From: Paramuribaculum sp. | Lineage (GTDB): Bacteria; Bacteroidota; Bacteroidia; Bacteroidales; Muribaculaceae | Reading direction: 5' to 3' | Assembly: GCA_029051965.1 (NCBI GenBank) | Contig: JAIDJZ010000002.1 | Coordinates: 1 to 10,461, forward strand | DNA: 10,461 nt | Part shown: piece by piece, positions 7,443 to 10,461 of the stretch | Position numbering within the stretch: the first letter of the stretch is position 1 | Layout of the letters: the number at the start of each line of letters is the position of its first letter | Notes under the pieces: model-generated | What the model saw: the letters and a program-made list of their open reading frames with translations, nothing else | Databases searched by the model: none | Told to the model about the DNA's origin: nothing | Position numbers and translations under genes: made by a program

Positions 7443-7460
7443 GCAGCAGCCTAATGTTTG

Positions 7461-8582
7461 TTATTGGTTTATGGCCGATTTGAGTGCGTCGGTCAGTCGG
7501 TCGATCTGTTCGAGTGTCATTGCGGCACTCAGGCTGATGCGGAGCCGTTCGGTGCCGGGCGGGACGGTCGGAGTGCGGATCGGCAGCACTTTGATTCCTT
7601 TGTCGAGCAACTGTGCGGAGATGCGCATTGCTTCGTTGGAAGAGCCGATTATGACCGGTGTGATGTAGCGCGGTGATTCTTGTCCGAGGTTTGCGGCGAG
7701 GCGTCCGGAGAGTGAGAGAAGGTGCTGCCGTTCGGCTTCCATTCCGACGATCTGTTCGATCATGAAGCGTGTCCAGGCGCATGTCATCGGCGGGATTGCT
7801 GTGGAGAATATGAAACTGCGCGCCCGGTTGACGGCATAGTCCCGCAGGGTGGGAGTCATGATGGCGAAAGCTCCCGCTGAAGCGCAGGCTTTGCCGAAAG
7901 TCCCGACGATTACGTCGATTTCGGGGAACGTCTGCAGGCCGCGGCAGAGGCCGAGTCCGCTGACGCCTACGGCTCCGAAGGCGTGGGCTTCGTCGACGTA
8001 GAGGATCGATTTCGGGAAGCGGCTTTTGAGAGCGCAAAGAGTTTCGAGGTCGGCTGTGTCGCCATCCATCGAGTAGACCGATTCGACGGCAATTATTATA
8101 TGGCTGTAGTTGTCGTGTTCGCGACTGAGCAGGGTTTCGAGGCGGGCGAAGTCGTTGTGGGGGAATCTTCGGAAGGGTGCGCGGCTCAGTGTGATTCCGT
8201 CGATGATGCTCGCATGGACCAGGCGGTCGGCGAGTATAAGGGTGTCTTTTTCGGAGGCAAGGGCTGATATCAGGCCGGTGTTGGCGTGGTAGCCGCTGTT
8301 GAAAAGGAGTGCCGGACGGTCGCCGTAGAGTGTTGACAGCAGGGTTTCGAGCTTTTCATATTCTGTCTGATGGCTGCTCAAAAGGCGTGCTGCCGATGAG
8401 GTCATGGCGATTCTGCGATTTGTCTCATCGGCGAAAAAAACTTCCTGAAGGTCTTGTCGTGACCCCAGCCCGAGGTAGTCGTTGAGCGAAAAGTCGATCA
8501 GTCCGGCAGAGGATGTTGCCTGTGGGATTCTTCTGAAATTGCCTTCCGAACGGAGTCGGTCGAGAGTGTCAGCGTAGCTCAT
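7461..8582 (-). CDS. bioF: 8-amino-7-oxononanoate synthase
   Basis: This 373-residue PLP-dependent alpha-oxoamine synthase condenses pimeloyl-ACP (or -CoA) with L-alanine to give 7-keto-8-aminopelargonate (KAPA) and CO2. Visible active-site parts are H123 (in [10 protein letters not shown], stacks on the PLP ring), S171 (in [10 protein letters not shown]), the DEAH segment with D197 and H200, and the Schiff-base lysine K231 (in [11 protein letters not shown]). The C-terminal segment RLRISLSA (346-353) is typical. Length is close to that of family members (about 380-390). Its ATG overlaps the bioA stop in an ATGA, so the two are probably translationally coupled. BioF feeds BioA directly and follows BioC/BioG in the pathway. 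Other alpha-oxoamine synthases (Kbl, SPT) are less likely because of the bio neighbours. Confidence 0.95.
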   Translation of the reverse strand: MSYADTLDRLRSEGNFRRIPQATSSAGLIDFSLNDYLGLGSRQDLQEVFFADETNRRIAMTSSAARLLSSHQTEYEKLETLLSTLYGDRPALLFNSGYHANTGLISALASEKDTLILADRLVHASIIDGITLSRAPFRRFPHNDFARLETLLSREHDNYSHIIIAVESVYSMDGDTADLETLCALKSRFPKSILYVDEAHAFGAVGVSGLGLCRGLQTFPEIDVIVGTFGKACASAGAFAIMTPTLRDYAVNRARSFIFSTAIPPMTCAWTRFMIEQIVGMEAERQHLLSLSGRLAANLGQESPRYITPVIIGSSNEAMRISAQLLDKGIKVLPIRTPTVPPGTERLRISLSAAMTLEQIDRLTDALKSAINQ

Positions 8583-9895
8583 TTCGTAGAAGCGCCCTCC
8601 TGAACGATAGCGATCATTTTTTTGCAGAGAAACTCAAGATCCTCATCGCTGATTATATAAGGTGGCATGACATAAACAAGTCTGCCGAACGGGCGTATCC
8701 AGATGCCCTCTTCGACGCATCGGGCCTGGAATGAGGCCATGTCGACCGGTTTTTCCATTTCGATGACTCCGATCGAGCCGAGGACGCGGACTTCTCTGAC
8801 GCCGGGAATTGCGGCGGCCGGCTCGAGGAGTTTTCTGAGCTGTGATTCGATGTGGCTTACTCGTTCCGGCATGTTCTGTGAATTAAGGAGGCGGAGCGAA
8901 GCGACTGCTATCGCGCATCCTAAGGGGTTGGCCATGAAGGTCGGTCCGTGCATCATCACTCCTGCTTCGCCGAGAGAAATTGTGTCGGCTACGTCTTTTG
9001 TCGTCATGACGGCACTCATCGTCATGTAGCCCGCAGTCAGGCCTTTGCCGATGCACATTATGTCGGGCTCGACGCCGGCCCATTCGGCAGCCCAGCGTTT
9101 GCCGGTGCGCCAGAAGCCTGTGGCGATTTCGTCGAAGATCAGATAGATGCCGTAGCGATCACACAGCCTGCGTGCCTCGACAAGAAATTGAGGATGATAG
9201 AACCGCATGCCTCCGGCGCCCTGAACGACGGGCTCGAGGATCAGGGCGGCGATTTCGTCGGAGTGTTCGGAAAGAACCGTTTCGAGCTGAGACATGGCAG
9301 CCGGATTCCATTCCTGTCCGAATGCGACCGATGGCGAATCGACAAAATATCGGATCGGCAGCGATGTGCCGAAAGCGGTGTGCATTCCTGTGACCGGGTC
9401 GCAGACGCTCATTGCGTTCCATGTGTCGCCATGATAGCCTGAACGTATGGTGACGAAGTTTGTCTTTTTGTGTGATCCGCTTTTTGATATTGCAGCCTGC
9501 ACGGCCATTTTCATAGCTACTTCGACAGCGACAGAGCCGGAATCGGCATAGAAAATGTTGTTCATCCCTTTGGGTGCGCTTTCCAGAAGCAGTTTGCCGA
9601 GTTCGATGGCTGGAGCATGGGTGAGACCGCCGAACATGACGTGGGCCATACGGTCGATCTGTTCTTTGGCCGCTTTGTTGATGTCTGGATTGTTGTAGCC
9701 GTGGATTACGCACCACCATGACGACATGCCGTCGATTAGCTCGCGGCCGTCGCTGAGCCGGAGTCTGACGCCGCTTGCCGATTCAACACAGTAGGTAGGG
9801 AGTGGGTTGATCGTCGAAGTGTAGGGATGCCACAGATGTTCGCGGTCCCAGGGATCGCTCAAGTGCGACAGTCCGGAAGGAATGGATGAAGGCAT
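8579..9895 (-). CDS. bioA: Adenosylmethionine-8-amino-7-oxononanoate aminotransferase
   Basis: This 438-residue class III aminotransferase converts KAPA to 7,8-diaminopelargonate (DAPA), using SAM as the usual amino donor. The N-terminal signature LWHPYTS (21-27) and the substrate-pocket motif SSWW (58-61, W60/W61) are diagnostic for BioA over other class III enzymes. PLP residues are present: SGS (119-121) binding phosphate, Y154 in GYHGDT, D255 in [12 protein letters not shown], and the Schiff-base lysine K284 in IGKGLTAGY. Length fits the family (about 430). It is the first gene of the biotin block, preceded by an A/T palindrome (9894-9905) that overlaps the ATG and should keep the start region unpaired or weakly paired. 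The ATG at 9895 gives an N-terminus only slightly longer than E. coli BioA. Confidence 0.97.
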   Translation of the reverse strand: MPSSIPSGLSHLSDPWDREHLWHPYTSTINPLPTYCVESASGVRLRLSDGRELIDGMSSWWCVIHGYNNPDINKAAKEQIDRMAHVMFGGLTHAPAIELGKLLLESAPKGMNNIFYADSGSVAVEVAMKMAVQAAISKSGSHKKTNFVTIRSGYHGDTWNAMSVCDPVTGMHTAFGTSLPIRYFVDSPSVAFGQEWNPAAMSQLETVLSEHSDEIAALILEPVVQGAGGMRFYHPQFLVEARRLCDRYGIYLIFDEIATGFWRTGKRWAAEWAGVEPDIMCIGKGLTAGYMTMSAVMTTKDVADTISLGEAGVMMHGPTFMANPLGCAIAVASLRLLNSQNMPERVSHIESQLRKLLEPAAAIPGVREVRVLGSIGVIEMEKPVDMASFQARCVEEGIWIRPFGRLVYVMPPYIISDEDLEFLCKKMIAIVQEGASTK

Positions 9896-9936
9896 TATAT
9901 ATAATATATAGTAGTTCTGTAATTGTAGCGGTTGTT

Positions 9937-10030
9937 AAAAAAAAGAAGCTCCGCATATGCGCCGGCGAGGAAGGGCCGACGGCGGAAGGACGAAAGATAG
10001 AAGCGCGGCCCTTTGGATGGCTCGCTTCTT
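9937..10030 (-). promoter_or_regulatory. bioA leader with competing helices and a T-run (possible attenuator)
   Basis: On the minus strand, segment 10024-10030 (AAGAAGC) can pair with 9943-9949 (GCTTCTT), which runs straight into eight T (9944-9937) about 41 nt before the bioA ATG. The overlapping segment 10023-10029 can instead pair with 9999-10005 (7 bp). A third 7-bp helix, 9971-9977 with 10007-10013, crosses both. Mutually exclusive helices ending in a U-run are the design of a transcription attenuator, but the helices are short and no known biotin-related leader was recognised. The palindrome at 9952-9961 (CGCATATGCG) adds another small hairpin. Chance pairing in G/C-rich sequence remains possible. 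Confidence 0.3.
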
Positions 10031-10037
10031 GCCGTCG

Positions 10038-10045
10038 CAAAATTA
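10038..10045 (-). promoter_or_regulatory. Candidate -7 element of the bioA promoter
   Basis: The minus strand reads TAATTTTG, a full match to the Bacteroidota TAnnTTTG element. Initiation about 6-8 nt downstream would give a leader of roughly 135 nt before bioA. No TTTG is seen at the expected distance upstream, which lowers confidence. A weaker match (TATCTTTC, 9992-9999) lies closer to the gene. A 7-bp dyad (9977-9983 with 10031-10037) abuts this element but would lie mostly upstream of the transcript start. Confidence 0.35.
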
Positions 10046-10347
10046 CGAAAAAAAATTGTCATATGGAGTTCTTCGTTTCCATTCAGAAGTCATTCGGGGA
10101 AATTTCTGGAAAAATCAGATTCCGGATCGGAGGCGAGTCGTTTTTTTTTTGAGGTAGGCTGCGGGCCGGCATGTGTGCGTTTGACGGGGGAGGGGAGTCG
10201 GAGGGAGAGTTTGGCGCAGAAAAGACTTGAAAAAATGCGAAAAAAAATGAGTCGCTGAAACTGATTGAATAGCTTTGTGTTATGTCGCGAAAACGGCTAT
10301 TTTAGCGGAAAAGTCAAGAAAAAAGATGAAAAAAAGTTTGGGAAAAT
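10046..10347. other. Intergenic stretch between bioA and tRNA-Gly, no gene seen
   Basis: This stretch of about 300 bp lies between the divergent bioA and tRNA-Gly transcription units. It holds many A-runs, a T10 homopolymer (10141-10150), a palindrome GAAATTTC (10099-10106) and a 6-bp inverted repeat (10268-10273 with 10296-10301). The sequence TAGCTTTG at 10270-10277 on the plus strand matches the -7 consensus but has no TTTG partner upstream. The open frames here have no recognisable product. Confidence 0.6.
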
Positions 10348-10378
10348 TTTGTCAGTTTCAAAAAAGTGACTAACTTTG
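10348..10378 (+). promoter_or_regulatory. Bacteroidota-type promoter of the tRNA-Gly gene
   Basis: A TTTG at 10348-10351 (-33 element) is followed after exactly 19 bp by TAACTTTG at 10371-10378 (-7 element). This is the canonical pattern for the primary sigma factor of Bacteroidota. Transcription should begin around 10384-10386, about 28 nt before the mature tRNA 5' end, leaving a short leader for RNase P to remove. Confidence 0.85.
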
Positions 10379-10412
10379 CATCGCAATCGGGAAAACGCCG
10401 CTTGTGACCAAC

Positions 10413-10461
10413 GCGAAAATAGCTCAGTTGGTAGAGCACAACCTTGCCAAGGTTGGGGTCG
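10413..10461 (+). tRNA. tRNA-Gly(GCC), 5' part, cut by the window edge
   Basis: The sequence gives a 7-nt acceptor strand (10413-10419), a D arm with GCTC/GAGC paired around AGTTGGTA (10422-10437), and an anticodon arm with CAACC/GGTTG around the loop TTGCCAA (10439-10455). The anticodon GCC at 10446-10448 reads GGC/GGU glycine codons. The body closely resembles bacterial tRNA-Gly(GCC). The rest of the variable loop, the T arm and the 3' acceptor strand lie beyond the window. It diverges from all protein genes here and has its own strong promoter. Other tRNA genes may follow. Confidence 0.97.

Noticed and set aside
9920..9940. Possible BirA operator (TTGTA...GTTGTTAA) before bioA
   Set aside because: The two TTG-containing parts are direct-like and do not form the inverted repeat with the 14-16 bp spacer expected for BirA.
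10120..10150. Possible plus-strand terminator ending in T10
   Set aside because: The only hairpin (TCCG-GAT-CGGA) is 4 bp and separated from the T-run by several bases. No plus-strand gene precedes it.
9886..10258. Overlapping short plus-strand open frames between bioA and the tRNA
   Set aside because: They are low-complexity, two overlap in different frames, and none has a promoter or recognisable domain.

Overview
The window looks like a chromosomal segment of a gut-type Bacteroidota, most likely order Bacteroidales. The evidence is a gldH-type lipoprotein gene, the run small coiled-coil gene - zapA - rny, a perfect Bacteroidota promoter (TTTG-N19-TAACTTTG) before a tRNA, and A/T-rich start regions without clear Shine-Dalgarno sites. 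The roughly balanced base composition would fit Muribaculaceae-like lineages, but that placement is inference. No phage, transposon, CRISPR or other mobile signature was seen. Everything reads as core genome.

All protein genes lie on the minus strand, so transcription runs from high to low coordinates. The right end (10413-10461) holds the 5' two thirds of a tRNA-Gly(GCC) on the plus strand, diverging from the operons. From 9895 down to 5575 runs a biotin block: bioA, bioF (4-bp overlap), a fused BioG-BioC gene, then a GNAT acetyltransferase. Together BioC, BioG, BioF and BioA make methylated malonyl-ACP, release pimeloyl-ACP, and convert it to KAPA and then DAPA. bioD and bioB are not in the window.

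A 116-bp gap with Bacteroidota -7 elements separates this from a second block: a small coiled-coil protein, zapA, a 205-bp gap holding a nested rod-like RNA fold (6S RNA candidate), rny (RNase Y), ricT (PSP1 domain), gldH, an M24 metallopeptidase, and the first codons of another gene that leaves the window. Gene spacing from rny to the left edge is very tight (9 bp, 11-bp overlap, 38 bp, 4-bp overlap), which suggests co-transcription. In Firmicutes RicT is a partner of RNase Y, so the rny-ricT pair is a meaningful functional neighbourhood.

The most interesting items are the rny-ricT pairing with a long basic RicT tail, the structured RNA between zapA and rny, the BioG-BioC fusion, and a bioA leader with competing helices that end in a T-run.
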